64,000 nt of DNA. It comes from Scatolibacter rhodanostii. Its GTDB lineage: Bacteria; Bacillota; Clostridia; Oscillospirales; Acutalibacteraceae. This document shows, one piece after another, positions 36,099-45,329 of this stretch (the stretch's first letter is position 1; each line of letters opens with the position of its first letter). The stretch covers positions 186,001 through 250,000 of the forward strand of contig NZ_FZLO01000001.1 in NCBI RefSeq assembly GCF_900197595.1, in the 5' to 3' direction. The translations under genes and the position numbers were made by a program. Under the pieces are notes generated by a model, which did no database searches, was not told the DNA's origin, and was given only the letters and a program-made list of their open reading frames with translations.

Positions 36099-36731
36099 AT
36101 GCACAGACACAATAAGAATCAAAATAAAAATAGTTTTAATGGTATCATGAATTTTAATGATACGGCACAAATTGCAGCAGGAGATATAATCAATAATATC
36201 CCCGCTGTAAAATCTTATCAAGAAGCAAAGTACACTCCAGAGCCGATATGGCGGAGTTCAATTACTATGGCGATTTTAACATGGGTTGGTTTTGCTATTA
36301 GTATTGTAGGATTGTTACCTTTGGGTAAAATAATAAAAAGTATATTAGAATTTTTTAACGGTAATGCTAAGGTACTATTAAAAAGCGAAATTATGACATA
36401 CTTAATTGTATTATTGGTAGTGCTTGTCCTATGTTTTATTATATTTAGTCTAAGAAGAATCACAAAAACTCAAACAAGGTATCCCTTATTTATAAATTTT
36501 GCCATTAATGGAAAAGGTGAAAAACTTACTTTAGAAAAAATACATATTGACAAGTGCCTTCAGTGTGGCGGAAAAATGAAGTATTATAATAAACCTATCG
36601 AATGGAGAGAAATTTTCAGAAACGATGGTAGTTTAAAGAGAGAAGTAACCAAAAGGATCCCGGCATTAGAATGCAAACGTAATACAGAACATTGGTATGA
36701 AGTTGATCCGGCTGAAGATAAAGTAGATTAA
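36099..36731 (+). CDS. Small membrane protein with QIAAGD motif and C-terminal zinc ribbon
   Basis: This 210-residue protein has an N-terminal segment NSFNGIMNFNDTAQIAAGDI, two membrane helices (about 55-75 and 103-122) and a cytoplasmic Cys-rich end (CLQCGG, later LECKRNTEHW). The motif F.G...N...QIA.GDI.N recurs at the start of many small proteins of mobile elements and defence loci; its function is not established. The zinc ribbon could bind nucleic acid or mediate contacts. It starts at ATG 36099. It lies between rec3 and the regulator at 36946, so it is probably E1 cargo. Confidence 0.65.
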   Translation: MHRHNKNQNKNSFNGIMNFNDTAQIAAGDIINNIPAVKSYQEAKYTPEPIWRSSITMAILTWVGFAISIVGLLPLGKIIKSILEFFNGNAKVLLKSEIMTYLIVLLVVLVLCFIIFSLRRITKTQTRYPLFINFAINGKGEKLTLEKIHIDKCLQCGGKMKYYNKPIEWREIFRNDGSLKREVTKRIPALECKRNTEHWYEVDPAEDKVD

Positions 36732-36945
36732 GAGTAACTTAAAAAAACGTTGCTTTGGATGATTTGTGATTTGGAAATGGAGTCAAAAATGGCTCAATAT
36801 TTCACGTTGATATCAGATATCTGGTAGGTTGCCATAGGCTTACCCTTGTACATCCATGTATGTTTTTCTGATAGAAATAAAGCATTAAGAAATTATAATT
36901 TCATAAGTAAAAGTGAAGTTAAAGAAATCACTACCAAAGTAATAT

Positions 36946-37737
36946 CTAATCACACCAGAATTGTTGCTCTAACCAATGATCAAAATGATAATTCCAATCG
37001 GAATTTATATATCGGTCTGAATACAAAAAATAAATTAAATCGGAATCACCAAAAAGATCATATATCCAATCATCCCAGTATTCAAAATTTTCATCGTTGT
37101 CATCTTCTAATGTTTCTGGTTCAGCAAGCTCCATCAAGGAACGGGAGTTTTCTAATATTAGATATAAAGCTAATTCATCTAGTACGCTATGTGCCACGAT
37201 TTCAGTTCCATGACCTGCTTGAAGTCTAAAATCAGTAATAACAGAGCGCAGATGATATAAAAAATCATAGTCATAGTTCATTAGGAACTGAGCGGGTAAA
37301 TCGTCTTGAAGGAAGGAAAAATCTAATTCTCTCATATGCGAGCCACGAGGTAATGACGATAACGCCTGAATATCTTCATTTAAATGGTCTAAAACTATAT
37401 CGCTTCCGATTGCAAAAGACGCAGCAGCGTATTTTCCAAAAGTGTTTGCAAGATAGGAAGACCATGCTTCATGATTGATATACTTGTCAAGATTGATAGC
37501 ATCGTCTTCAGAATCATTCGTATTGGTACATTTTGAAAAATTTAACCACCTTAACGCTTTACAAATCCCTTTTACTTTATCGTTACGAATTGACTCGCCT
37601 GATTCATAACGGCTCCATGTTTTTGTACCGATACCAGCAATTGATGCGGCTTGTTCGATGGTAAGCCCTAATTCATTTCTCCTTTGTTTTATTTTTTCAC
37701 CTAATTCTAAACTGCCTTGAATAATATTGGGATTCAT
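36946..37737 (-). CDS. XRE-family regulator with long acidic C-terminal domain
   Basis: This 263-residue protein has an N-terminal helix-turn-helix (IKQRRNELGLTIEQAASIAG, then IGTKTWSRYESG) and a 190-residue acidic, aromatic-rich domain ending DHWLEQQFWCD. The start ATG 37737 follows AGGAGG. Such regulators with an extra sensing domain often sit beside defence genes and repress them until infection. Here it precedes the HEPN cluster. The C-terminal family is not recognised. Confidence 0.75.
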   Translation of the reverse strand: MNPNIIQGSLELGEKIKQRRNELGLTIEQAASIAGIGTKTWSRYESGESIRNDKVKGICKALRWLNFSKCTNTNDSEDDAINLDKYINHEAWSSYLANTFGKYAAASFAIGSDIVLDHLNEDIQALSSLPRGSHMRELDFSFLQDDLPAQFLMNYDYDFLYHLRSVITDFRLQAGHGTEIVAHSVLDELALYLILENSRSLMELAEPETLEDDNDENFEYWDDWIYDLFGDSDLIYFLYSDRYINSDWNYHFDHWLEQQFWCD

Positions 37738-38057
37738 TTATAGACCTCCTACATGATGACATGTACCTATAACGTCATTATGTCACGATGCTAATTAATT
37801 GTCAAGAAAAAATATTTTCAGAGGGAATAAAGACAAAATAATATAGCTAAAATTTGAATAAGTTCTTTATTAATAACCATTAATAGAGAAACAGAGCTTG
37901 CATTTTTCTGAAAGCTTTGTTTCTCTATGTCGGGGACATTTTTTCTCCAACATCTCAATTTATATATTTTTACCACACACATTCTCAACGCTGGTAATCT
38001 TAAATTTCTCATTACCACAGCCAATTTTCATGGATGTAGCGATGGTTAAATTCCATA
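37738..38057. other. Intergenic region, possible zinc-ribbon gene remnant
   Basis: No intact gene. On the minus strand two short pieces with paired Cys residues are seen (MKIGCGNEKFKITSVENVCG, and KKCPRHRETKLSEKCKLCF after an in-frame stop), as in a degraded zinc-binding protein. AACAGGAGG-type signals are absent. Confidence 0.3.
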
Positions 38058-39647
38058 TCACACGAAATTGGGATTCCAATTATATTCTACCGTTTTTTCA
38101 CGACGTTTCTTTAAGTACCGGTCTATAAATCTATTATGTATTGGAAAGCTCATATCAGCGTCATATTGAATTTGTGCGATAAAATTGTTGTTACTAGCGT
38201 ACAGACCTCTATCGTTCCCTCTGCGAACTTCCTTTTTGTAAAGAACTAAATAAATTATGTCTGCACTCATCTTTCCGTGCTTAACTTTATTTGAAGTGAA
38301 ACCGTAGTTCTCTATGCCTTTTATGATAGATATAATTTCTTCAACTTTGCCCTTAACATGATTGGGTCGTGTAGCTTTGTCAAGATAAGCCACAGCTTTA
38401 AACCTTTTTTGTTTATCTGTGCTAATATCTTCAATTTCAGTAATACGGAAACCGTCGCCTTCAATGTCTGGATAGTAGCGAAAAGAGTCTTCAAACTCAT
38501 TTCTATCTTCATCATTAATTGGAAACATTAAAGCATTTTCACAAGCTAAAACACTTTCCCATGCTTCTGCTAAATTAATGACTCCATTTGATAAATTACT
38601 GATAACTTCACAACTTACAGTAAAAAAAGAGTTGAGAACTTTAGGAGAGTGAAACGAAACCATAATGGTATCTTTTGCTGACAACTCTCTTAATTTAAAA
38701 ATCCTTTCAGCAGTATGTAAACCAAGAAAAATCCTTGAGTCAATATCTAAGTCGACACCAATCAGTTCAACACTTATGCGATTTTGGTTATTAACTTCAA
38801 TCTGAAATACCCTATCGCATGTTGTAAGTAATGTTGACATAGATAGTCTCTCAAAGAACAACAAAGTATCTTCATGGAGAGCCTCATTTTTATATATTTC
38901 ATTATAAGAAATGTTTGCTTCGCATAGGTAGCCAACCCAAGCAAGTACAATAGCACTTACTCCATCATATAATTGAAGAATGGAGTCTTTGAATTCATAT
39001 ACGGTTAATTCCTGTTGTAAGTGTTCTGCGCCTATTCTATAAGAAAATGTCATTTCAGAGCCAATTATTTTGACACTACCATGAGATATTGCATTGCGAA
39101 TATTAGCATCTGCTAAATCAGTGATTTTCTTATATCCTCTTTTTGAGCTTGCTAAGCAGTCAATTTTTGATTTAAGATTTTTTTGAAATAAATTTTTCCC
39201 GTCTATAACACTTTCAAATTCAATAAATAATTCTAGTATGTTGCTGAACGCTGTATTTAATAAATCGTTATAAATATTGATACTAAAAATCTTTGCTTTA
39301 AGTTCTTCATTTCCTTTGAATCTATTCATTAACATGATTCTTTCTTCTAAATTCAATAAGCTCTGATAGGTATTGGATAAAAGGTGAAATTTTGATAATA
39401 AGAAGGAAATCATAACTTCCTTACTTAACTTATCCTCAAGTTTTCTTATTTTATCTTGTGTAAATAAAAATATTTCTTTTTCCCAGTATTTCAGTTGAGA
39501 ATTTTTTAAATACTTATATAGAATCGGATGATAAATTGGTGGAAAAAAAGCGGTTTTAGAAAAAAGATTAACGAACGTTGTTTTAATATCTTGTAATCCA
39601 GTTTCTTTTTCTGTCTCCCACCAAATAATATAATCACTTTCTTGCAC
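38058..39647 (-). CDS. HEPN-motif protein 1, 529 residues
   Basis: This protein has an N-terminal all-helical half with the HEPN signature R184-N-A-I-S-H189 (ADANIRNAISHG, Rx4H), the active-site pattern of HEPN ribonucleases. The C-terminal half is mixed alpha/beta and ends in a basic tail (YLKKRREKTVEYNWNPNFV). Start is GTG 39647 after GAGGTG. Two more genes with HEPN-type motifs lie directly upstream in the same direction. A role in RNA cleavage during phage defence is inferred from the motif and locus. It might alternatively be a non-catalytic HEPN scaffold. Confidence 0.55.
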   Translation of the reverse strand: MQESDYIIWWETEKETGLQDIKTTFVNLFSKTAFFPPIYHPILYKYLKNSQLKYWEKEIFLFTQDKIRKLEDKLSKEVMISFLLSKFHLLSNTYQSLLNLEERIMLMNRFKGNEELKAKIFSINIYNDLLNTAFSNILELFIEFESVIDGKNLFQKNLKSKIDCLASSKRGYKKITDLADANIRNAISHGSVKIIGSEMTFSYRIGAEHLQQELTVYEFKDSILQLYDGVSAIVLAWVGYLCEANISYNEIYKNEALHEDTLLFFERLSMSTLLTTCDRVFQIEVNNQNRISVELIGVDLDIDSRIFLGLHTAERIFKLRELSAKDTIMVSFHSPKVLNSFFTVSCEVISNLSNGVINLAEAWESVLACENALMFPINDEDRNEFEDSFRYYPDIEGDGFRITEIEDISTDKQKRFKAVAYLDKATRPNHVKGKVEEIISIIKGIENYGFTSNKVKHGKMSADIIYLVLYKKEVRRGNDRGLYASNNNFIAQIQYDADMSFPIHNRFIDRYLKKRREKTVEYNWNPNFV

Positions 39648-39757
39648 TAATAGTCACCTCAAATTTTTTATTTATCTATATTTACAGTATTTAAAAAGCA
39701 CAAGAAAATCAAGATAAATCACTTTTTATCTTGTGCTTTTCGATTCAAAAGATAAAG

Positions 39758-39854
39758 TAGTGAGAAAAAATTTTCACTTCTTTTTTAGGTCACACATATT
39801 TGTGTTCGGGTTTTTATTCGATTCAATATTTTTCTCGATAGCCGTATAGGCTAT
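39758..39854 (-). repeat. Dispersed hairpin repeat between HEPN genes
   Basis: It contains AGTGAGAAAAAATTTTCACT, a CACACATATTTGTG segment, CGGGTTTTTATTCGATTCAA and ATAGCCGTATAGGCTAT. The same order of parts occurs at 35381-35477 and 45124-45227, and in looser form at 46641-46755. A second hairpin AAAGCACAAG..CTTGTGCTTT lies at 39695-39741. Confidence 0.6.
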
Positions 39855-39969
39855 ACTTCTTGCTTGTTTACGTATTTCATTGCCTCCATAATATAGAAAT
39901 AGCCGAGTGATTTTCCGTTAAAAAAACCTTTCGGCTATGTAACAATTATTTAGTTTTTATCCTCAATTT

Positions 39970-40725
39970 TTAGTAGTTCTCCAAATAACTTAGGTCTGGG
40001 AATCGCCCCATTAGCATCTCCATAAAGTAGCCCAAAAACCTTATTGAGTATGTTAAGTCTGCCCATGAACCAATACTACGGTCCATATATGAATGAATAC
40101 AGTTTCTACTTCGTTGTATGCTTCGCAGATGAGAAATATCCTCAATATCACAGATAGAGTTCTGTTTAAAAAACAAAATTAGTTCATCAAGCATGACTTT
40201 GTCAATAGATGTTAGTTTTCTGTGTTTTTTTATCTTGTCCTTAACTGCTTTTTCGAGGGAAAGTCCTTGATTTCTTTCTATTGTGTCAGCTTCAATAAGT
40301 GACTCAATGACAGGCAAAATTGTAGTTTGAACCTTCTTCTCTTCAAAATCTACCCATACATTCCAGTTTGAATTAGTGTAATCATGTAAATAAACAGACA
40401 TAAAAATTTGCATTGTGCTTTCAACGACTGAACCTAACATTATATATGATTTCATTTTTAGACTAAATGATGATTCATCGGTAGTTTCAAATAAATCTTC
40501 ATGCTGATGATAGAAAATATCAGGAATGTCGGTAGTCAGAGTCTGCATAATAGCTAAAAATCTCTTCATGCTTTCATTAGTAATATATTTACAGCTCTCG
40601 CTATTTAAAGACTGTTCGGCACATAATAATGCTTGTGAGCAGTAAGTCTTTGCAGTATTTGAAATGTAATCAGCCAAATCTTCAAGCCCCATATCCATTT
40701 TGCCATTCCAATAAATTGTGTTCAT
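39970..40725 (-). CDS. HEPN-motif protein 2, 251 residues
   Basis: This is an all-helical protein with the sequence LRSIQRSRNCIHSYM at about residues 200-214. It fits the HEPN active-site form (R205/R207 and His211). It starts at ATG 40725 after AGGAGG, only 43 bases behind the upstream SEC-C gene, so they are co-transcribed. The size suggests a single HEPN domain with an N-terminal helical extension. Function is inferred from the motif only. Confidence 0.5.
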   Translation of the reverse strand: MNTIYWNGKMDMGLEDLADYISNTAKTYCSQALLCAEQSLNSESCKYITNESMKRFLAIMQTLTTDIPDIFYHQHEDLFETTDESSFSLKMKSYIMLGSVVESTMQIFMSVYLHDYTNSNWNVWVDFEEKKVQTTILPVIESLIEADTIERNQGLSLEKAVKDKIKKHRKLTSIDKVMLDELILFFKQNSICDIEDISHLRSIQRSRNCIHSYMDRSIGSWADLTYSIRFLGYFMEMLMGRFPDLSYLENY

Positions 40726-40768
40726 GTTTTCACCTCCTATTTATTCACATAATGTGTAGAAAAACTAA

Positions 40769-42121
40769 TCAAATCCCGCAACAACGCTTATATTTCTTCC
40801 CACTACCGCAAGGGCAGGGTTCGTTTCTACCAATTTTATTCTTATGTCGCATATCTGCGATTTTTGAATCTTTTACTGAAATGCTAGGAAAGATGCCTTC
40901 TTGCATTAGTGTTAATTTTCTCAAGTTATATACTAACTCTAATATGTAAAATACAATGCCAAAATTTTCTATACACAAATCGGTAAAATCCATCAAATAC
41001 AATTCGACTTTTTTGGCTCTATCTTTAAAAGTAATCAATTGTGTCCCATAATCAATATCACTATCAAAGTGTTGAATGGCATTTCTAATTCGATTATTCA
41101 AACTACTAATTGGTTTGCTAAACGGTTCTTCTTCGCCGATATATCCGTTTTTTATCCGATTCCCATTTGATTCTTTAATAAAATCTTTATATGCTTTTCC
41201 GTTGATGCACTGTGAGGAATCGTTTCGGACATATATATTGTTAAGTCCCAAAACTACTGAAATGTTATCTAATATCCATTCATAGCTTTTGGCATAAAAA
41301 TCAGTTAGTTCATCAAAGTTCGCCGTCATAATGCCATATTTTTCTTTATCTACATTTTCAAAGCAACCTCCATTTTTAAGTGCAACCACGGGAATTAGTT
41401 GTTCATATACTTTAGCAAATAATTCGACCAATTTAATTCCTTTTTTTTCAATGCTATTAAAATCAATTTTGTCAGTATTGATAAAATCAATAATTTGAGT
41501 GGAATAAACTGGTTTTCCAACAACTAAATTACCTATTTGTGAATATTCACAAAGACTGTTTTTATTAATAACATATGAGATACCCGTTGTAGTTAATAAA
41601 AGCTGATGTAAAGCCATTACGGAATCAAAGTTATTGTTTATCTTTGAAAGTAAGATGTGTGGGTATTTGCTAATTGTCTTTTCGAGTCTTGTAAGTAGTG
41701 TTTTGTTTTGGTTATTCCAAAATAGCTCGAAATTTTGTTTTATTTCTCCCAAACCAAACTTGATAAAATCAGCAAAATATGTGGTTTCTTGTGTTAGTTT
41801 TATCGCCTTTTCTCCATCGCCGTAAAATTGAATGTTTCGCATATATGGAGAAAATTCAATTTTACTGATTTTCTTGTATAGTGGTTTTCTAGTAGGAAAT
41901 TCTGCTGATAATTCAACTGAATAAAATTCCTCGTCATTACAATCAATACTATGAGCACTTTCTATATCAATATTATTTTCTTCCATATGAACTTTTCCAT
42001 GAATTGTTGAATGACAATCGGGGCAGTGAATATGAAAAGGAATATCAAATCTTCCCATTTGGATGCGAAGATTTATCTTCATTCCACAGGCATTACACTG
42101 AATAAACCTATTATTAACCAT
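40769..42121 (-). CDS. HEPN-motif protein 3 with zinc ribbon and SEC-C motif, 450 residues
   Basis: The protein starts with a four-Cys zinc ribbon (C9-x2-C12 and C33-x2-C36). It has a central helical region and a HEPN motif R346-N-A-I-Q-H351 (NNRIRNAIQHFDSDIDYG) and ends in a SEC-C motif (IGRNEPCPCGSGKKYKRCC). SEC-C is a zinc-binding element used to recruit partners. The start ATG 42121 follows AGGAGG. It is the first gene of the three-gene HEPN unit. The combination suggests that it recognises a target through its zinc parts and cleaves RNA with HEPN. Confidence 0.6.
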   Translation of the reverse strand: MVNNRFIQCNACGMKINLRIQMGRFDIPFHIHCPDCHSTIHGKVHMEENNIDIESAHSIDCNDEEFYSVELSAEFPTRKPLYKKISKIEFSPYMRNIQFYGDGEKAIKLTQETTYFADFIKFGLGEIKQNFELFWNNQNKTLLTRLEKTISKYPHILLSKINNNFDSVMALHQLLLTTTGISYVINKNSLCEYSQIGNLVVGKPVYSTQIIDFINTDKIDFNSIEKKGIKLVELFAKVYEQLIPVVALKNGGCFENVDKEKYGIMTANFDELTDFYAKSYEWILDNISVVLGLNNIYVRNDSSQCINGKAYKDFIKESNGNRIKNGYIGEEEPFSKPISSLNNRIRNAIQHFDSDIDYGTQLITFKDRAKKVELYLMDFTDLCIENFGIVFYILELVYNLRKLTLMQEGIFPSISVKDSKIADMRHKNKIGRNEPCPCGSGKKYKRCCGI

Positions 42122-42185
42122 AAGCTACCTCCTGAAAAGTTTCTATCAGTATACACCATAATCGTATTATTTTCTATATGTATGT

Positions 42186-42220
42186 AAAGACGGCATTAGC
42201 TTCTCGCCAATGCCGTCTTT
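42186..42220. terminator. Bidirectional terminator-like hairpin
   Basis: AAAGACGGCATT and AATGCCGTCTTT pair around AGCTTCTCGCC. It separates the HEPN unit from the restriction-modification locus. Confidence 0.65.
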
Positions 42221-42240
42221 ATCAGAGCGTATTCATCTTT

Positions 42241-42399
42241 TCAGATACCCCACGCAGTTCGCACATCGACCTGTTCAAGCTCCAGACTTGCAAGCTCGTT
42301 ATTTAAAAGCAGTGCTTTAACCAAAGCAGAATACTCCTGTTCGGACAGTTCACAAGGTTTCTCTGATAAACAACCGCTTTGACTTTCGGTGCTTATCAT
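42241..42399 (-). CDS. Small ORF, 52 residues, probable remnant of a conjugative-element gene
   Basis: The frame runs from ATG 42399 to TGA 42241 and encodes a Cys/Ser-rich start, then ELSEQEYSALVKALLLNNEL and an end ELEQVDVRTAWGI. It is followed on the other side by another relic (42432-42537). The ribosome site is weak. It looks like the end of a gene from an older integrative element. Confidence 0.4.
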   Translation of the reverse strand: MISTESQSGCLSEKPCELSEQEYSALVKALLLNNELASLELEQVDVRTAWGI

Positions 42400-42431
42400 A
42401 AAGCTATTCCGTCAGCTCTGTGTATCGTTTT

Positions 42432-42537
42432 TCAGAACGGCGGCGGACTTGCTTTGTTCAAATACTCCGTAAAATCTGCCTTGTAGGTATCTAAAAAGTT
42501 ATCAACACTCAATTTCTTGGCATTCAGAAGATAATCT
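42432..42537 (-). pseudogene. 3' remnant of a conjugative-element gene, overlapping the methylase end
   Basis: In another frame than the methyltransferase the minus strand encodes LLNAKKLSVDNFLDTYKADF and ends YLNKASPPPF, with no start of its own. The methyltransferase C-terminus (after about KKNRLSSEC) is probably derived from reading into this relic. This marks the insertion joint of the restriction-modification locus. Confidence 0.45.
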
Positions 42538-43662
42538 ATTTTTTTTTACTAATCCCAATTTATCAAGAGTGTAAAAAACAGCACGTGCAATATGCCATGC
42601 CATAACCGGGGGCACTGCATTACCGACAGCTTTATAGGCGGATGAGGCACTTGTAACAAAATTGAACGTATCTGGAAATGATTGCAATCTTGCACACTCA
42701 CGAACACTTAATCTGCGCCATGTAGACATATCGCTTTCATTACTTCCAGTAGTACGATAATGTGCTTCAATATTCCCATGATGTTCTGCTCTTATTGTGG
42801 GTGCTGGCTTATTTTCTGAAATCCTGTTATTACCTTGTGTCTTTTTTCCGGGGTAAAACTTAGCTTTAGATATATCTTTTACTGTGTGGTTGGGTATGCT
42901 GGAATCATTTAATTTGTCCCATAAATCATCTATTGCATCTTTTGCATTTAGCCATCTTCGCCCTGTATGTATCCCTGTTTCGTCAAATAATTGTTTTGGG
43001 TAATACTGATTATTTATTGTACCTAAATCCTTTCTAATACCCATTATTATGACACGTCTACGCATTTGAGGAACACCAAAATCTGCTGCGGTCAAAACCT
43101 GATATTGAACATTATAACCGTGTTTTTCGAAATCAGACAAAATAACGCTAAGTGCAGATTCATTAACATTTTCCCCTTTTAAGTTTTTTCTTGAATTTCT
43201 TATTCCATCTACATTTTCAGCGATAAACATTTTCGGCAGATAATGGTCGATTACTCTAATCATTTGAAGATATAATAGCCCTCTTTCATCTGCAAGACCA
43301 TTTCGTTTTCCTGCGTATGAAAATGTTTGACAAGGGAAACCACCAAGAACTATATCTACTTCTACGTTTGGTAAATCCCTATTCACGTCAAGGTCTACTA
43401 TACTTCTTCGCTCTACCTTATGATGAAAATTAGCTTCATATATGTCTGCTGCTTGTTCAAAAATGTCATTAGCAAAGACTATATTAAATGGATTGGACTC
43501 GTACATTTTTCCCAAATATTCAAAGCCACCCAAAACGCCTAAATCCATACCGCCAGCACCAGAAAATAAACTTGCGACATTTAGTTTCTTAACATTGGTA
43601 GGAATGCTGGTGCAAAGTGTATTAACTGTGTTATAATTATTATTATGGTATGTCTTATACAT
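42502..43662 (-). CDS. DNA cytosine-5 methyltransferase of a type II system
   Basis: This enzyme transfers a methyl group from S-adenosylmethionine to C5 of cytosine in a recognition site. It has 386 residues with all key motifs: I (NVASLFSGAGGMDLG), IV with catalytic Cys111 (GGFPCQTFSYAGK), VI (AENVDGI, about 149-155), VIII (QMRRRVIIMG), IX (RLSVRECARLQSFPD) and X (AYKAVGNAVPP). It starts at ATG 43662 after GGAAAGG. A nuclease gene is divergent from it with the start sites facing each other, so it protects host DNA from that enzyme. The target sequence cannot be read from the protein. Confidence 0.92.
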   Translation of the reverse strand: MYKTYHNNNYNTVNTLCTSIPTNVKKLNVASLFSGAGGMDLGVLGGFEYLGKMYESNPFNIVFANDIFEQAADIYEANFHHKVERRSIVDLDVNRDLPNVEVDIVLGGFPCQTFSYAGKRNGLADERGLLYLQMIRVIDHYLPKMFIAENVDGIRNSRKNLKGENVNESALSVILSDFEKHGYNVQYQVLTAADFGVPQMRRRVIIMGIRKDLGTINNQYYPKQLFDETGIHTGRRWLNAKDAIDDLWDKLNDSSIPNHTVKDISKAKFYPGKKTQGNNRISENKPAPTIRAEHHGNIEAHYRTTGSNESDMSTWRRLSVRECARLQSFPDTFNFVTSASSAYKAVGNAVPPVMAWHIARAVFYTLDKLGLVKKNRLSSECQEIEC

Positions 43663-43695
43663 AAAATTTTCCTTTCAAATTGGAGGTCGTTTTTG

Positions 43696-44736
43696 TTGAA
43701 CATAATTGACGTTCTTACTCTATTTAAAAATAAAATTGAAGAGATGGATCCAATATCTAAAGAATATCTTGTCAGTAGGGGCAATGATAATGGTTTTGAG
43801 AAGTTAGTCCCATTAATTGCAGATGACATAAAAAAAGAGACCAGTGAGTCCTTAGAGTTCATAACTCACTATGGCCATCACTTCCCAGATATGGATATTA
43901 TTTTAAATGGTAAGAGGTACGGTCTGGAACTAAAAAGTAGAAATAATGGGTCATGGGATACCAACGGGAATTCTGTTTTTGAAAGTATTAGCGATGAAGA
44001 ATATGAAGAGATATATATTCTTTTTGGTAGTAAAGAACCTCAAAAAGACCATATACTCATTAAATTTGCTCCCTATTGGACAGCTACAGCTGCAATTAAC
44101 GTGACGCATAGTCCTCGTTTTAAAATTAACATGAACGCAGACACCAGTGTGTTTTCTAGTGCAAGCGAATATTACCAACTTAGAAATCTGTCTGAGAAAG
44201 AAAAAGTATCCTTTCTGCAAAATTACCTAAAAGAAAATACAACAGGTGTAAAGTGGTTTGTTCCACAAGATACTGATTCTATCAAACCTACATCTTTAAA
44301 TGAATTACCCTCAGATATTAAAACCAAAATCAAAGCAGAAATTTTAGTATTGTATCCTCAAGATTTGATTACGTCAAAAAGAGCCAACTATTCAAGAGCA
44401 CATGAATACATAATAGAAAATTATTTTTATTATAGTAGCTCTTTTCGTGACTTTTTCAGTGCTGGTGGCAAATGGAAATACCGAAATGTGGAGTTGCCAC
44501 AGACATTAGCGACACTAAGCTGCTTAAAAGTAGATATTCATGATATTTTGAACAATGCTAATGATGACTTTCTGAGCCTAGCTTACACATCTTGGTCTGA
44601 ACTTAACATAATAAAAGGAATAAGTTCATTTAAAAGTGACTACTATAAAATAATCAATTATATAGGCGAACTTAATTTTTCAAATGAACTAAAAAACATT
44701 GGCAATATTCAATTATCAGAACTTCTTCAATTATGA
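43696..44736 (+). CDS. Type II restriction endonuclease, PD-(D/E)xK
   Basis: This 346-residue protein begins at TTG 43696, nine bases after GGAGG; the upstream frame to 43645 overlaps the methylase start and has no ribosome site. The nuclease core is HHFPDMDIILNGKRYGLELK at about residues 61-80, giving D65, E78 and K80 of the PD-(D/E)xK motif. It lies head to head with the cytosine methyltransferase with only 33 bases between starts, an arrangement in which restriction and modification can be balanced. A terminator follows. Recognition site unknown. Confidence 0.75.
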   Translation: MNIIDVLTLFKNKIEEMDPISKEYLVSRGNDNGFEKLVPLIADDIKKETSESLEFITHYGHHFPDMDIILNGKRYGLELKSRNNGSWDTNGNSVFESISDEEYEEIYILFGSKEPQKDHILIKFAPYWTATAAINVTHSPRFKINMNADTSVFSSASEYYQLRNLSEKEKVSFLQNYLKENTTGVKWFVPQDTDSIKPTSLNELPSDIKTKIKAEILVLYPQDLITSKRANYSRAHEYIIENYFYYSSSFRDFFSAGGKWKYRNVELPQTLATLSCLKVDIHDILNNANDDFLSLAYTSWSELNIIKGISSFKSDYYKIINYIGELNFSNELKNIGNIQLSELLQL

Positions 44737-44751
44737 AGGACTACTTATTCT

Positions 44752-44801
44752 ACCACAAAAGGGAGTGACGCGTCAATTACCGCGCCACTCCCTTTTGTGG
44801 T
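44752..44801. terminator. Strong terminator after the restriction gene
   Basis: ACCACAAAAGGGAGTG and CACTCCCTTTTGTGGT form a 16-bp stem with an inner GCG/CGC pairing. Confidence 0.75.
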
Positions 44802-44968
44802 ACTACTTATTCCATACCATTTAATCAATAACTTCTTCGTCCAAAATAAGTCCTTCTGTGTGGATGTTATCAAAAGTGGAGATAACAGGGTTGCCTTTGA
44901 GATTATTCATAAATTCCACTATAACTTGAGTTTGGGTTTCTATTATGTTTTTCAGTCCTGCCTACCAC

Positions 44969-45090
44969 GGATAGCCGTTTTAGGCTATTTTAACAAATGT
45001 AACTGGCAATTACACAGCAGTCTGATGGTGCCTGTCACTGCGATTGCTCGATAAGTTTGAATGTCTTGGGGAAGTACCTTGTCATTCATT
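44969..45090 (-). pseudogene. Decayed copy of the 46758-47024 gene end
   Basis: The minus strand encodes YFPKTFKLIEQSQ-like residues with a stop and frame breaks, followed by ATAGCC..GGCTAT. The intact counterpart is TRYFPKTFKLIEQSQSQTPY at 46758-47024. Confidence 0.5.
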
Positions 45091-45123
45091 ACAGTAGTTT
45101 GTCATAATCCTCAAGATAAAAAA

Positions 45124-45227
45124 GGAGTGAGTAAACTGAATTGCCCACTTCTTTTTTTAGGTCACGCATCTCAGTGTTCGGGTTTTTATTCGATTCAATA
45201 TTTTTCCCGATAGCCGTTTAGGCTATT
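45124..45227 (-). repeat. Dispersed hairpin repeat
   Basis: It has the same part order as 39758-39854: an AGTGAG..CCCACTT stem, CAC..GTG, CGGGTTTTTATTCGATTCAA and ATAGCCGTTTAGGCTAT. In one minus-strand frame all copies encode I-E-S-N-K-N-P-N-T-like residues before the terminator. Confidence 0.6.
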
Positions 45228-45329
45228 CAGAGCTTTAACATCAATTCGCTAGAATCTTTTAAATTTTGATATATTTTTATAACCGATTAAGTTCTTTTCC
45301 ATTAAAAACTCGAACTAATTTTCGACTAT

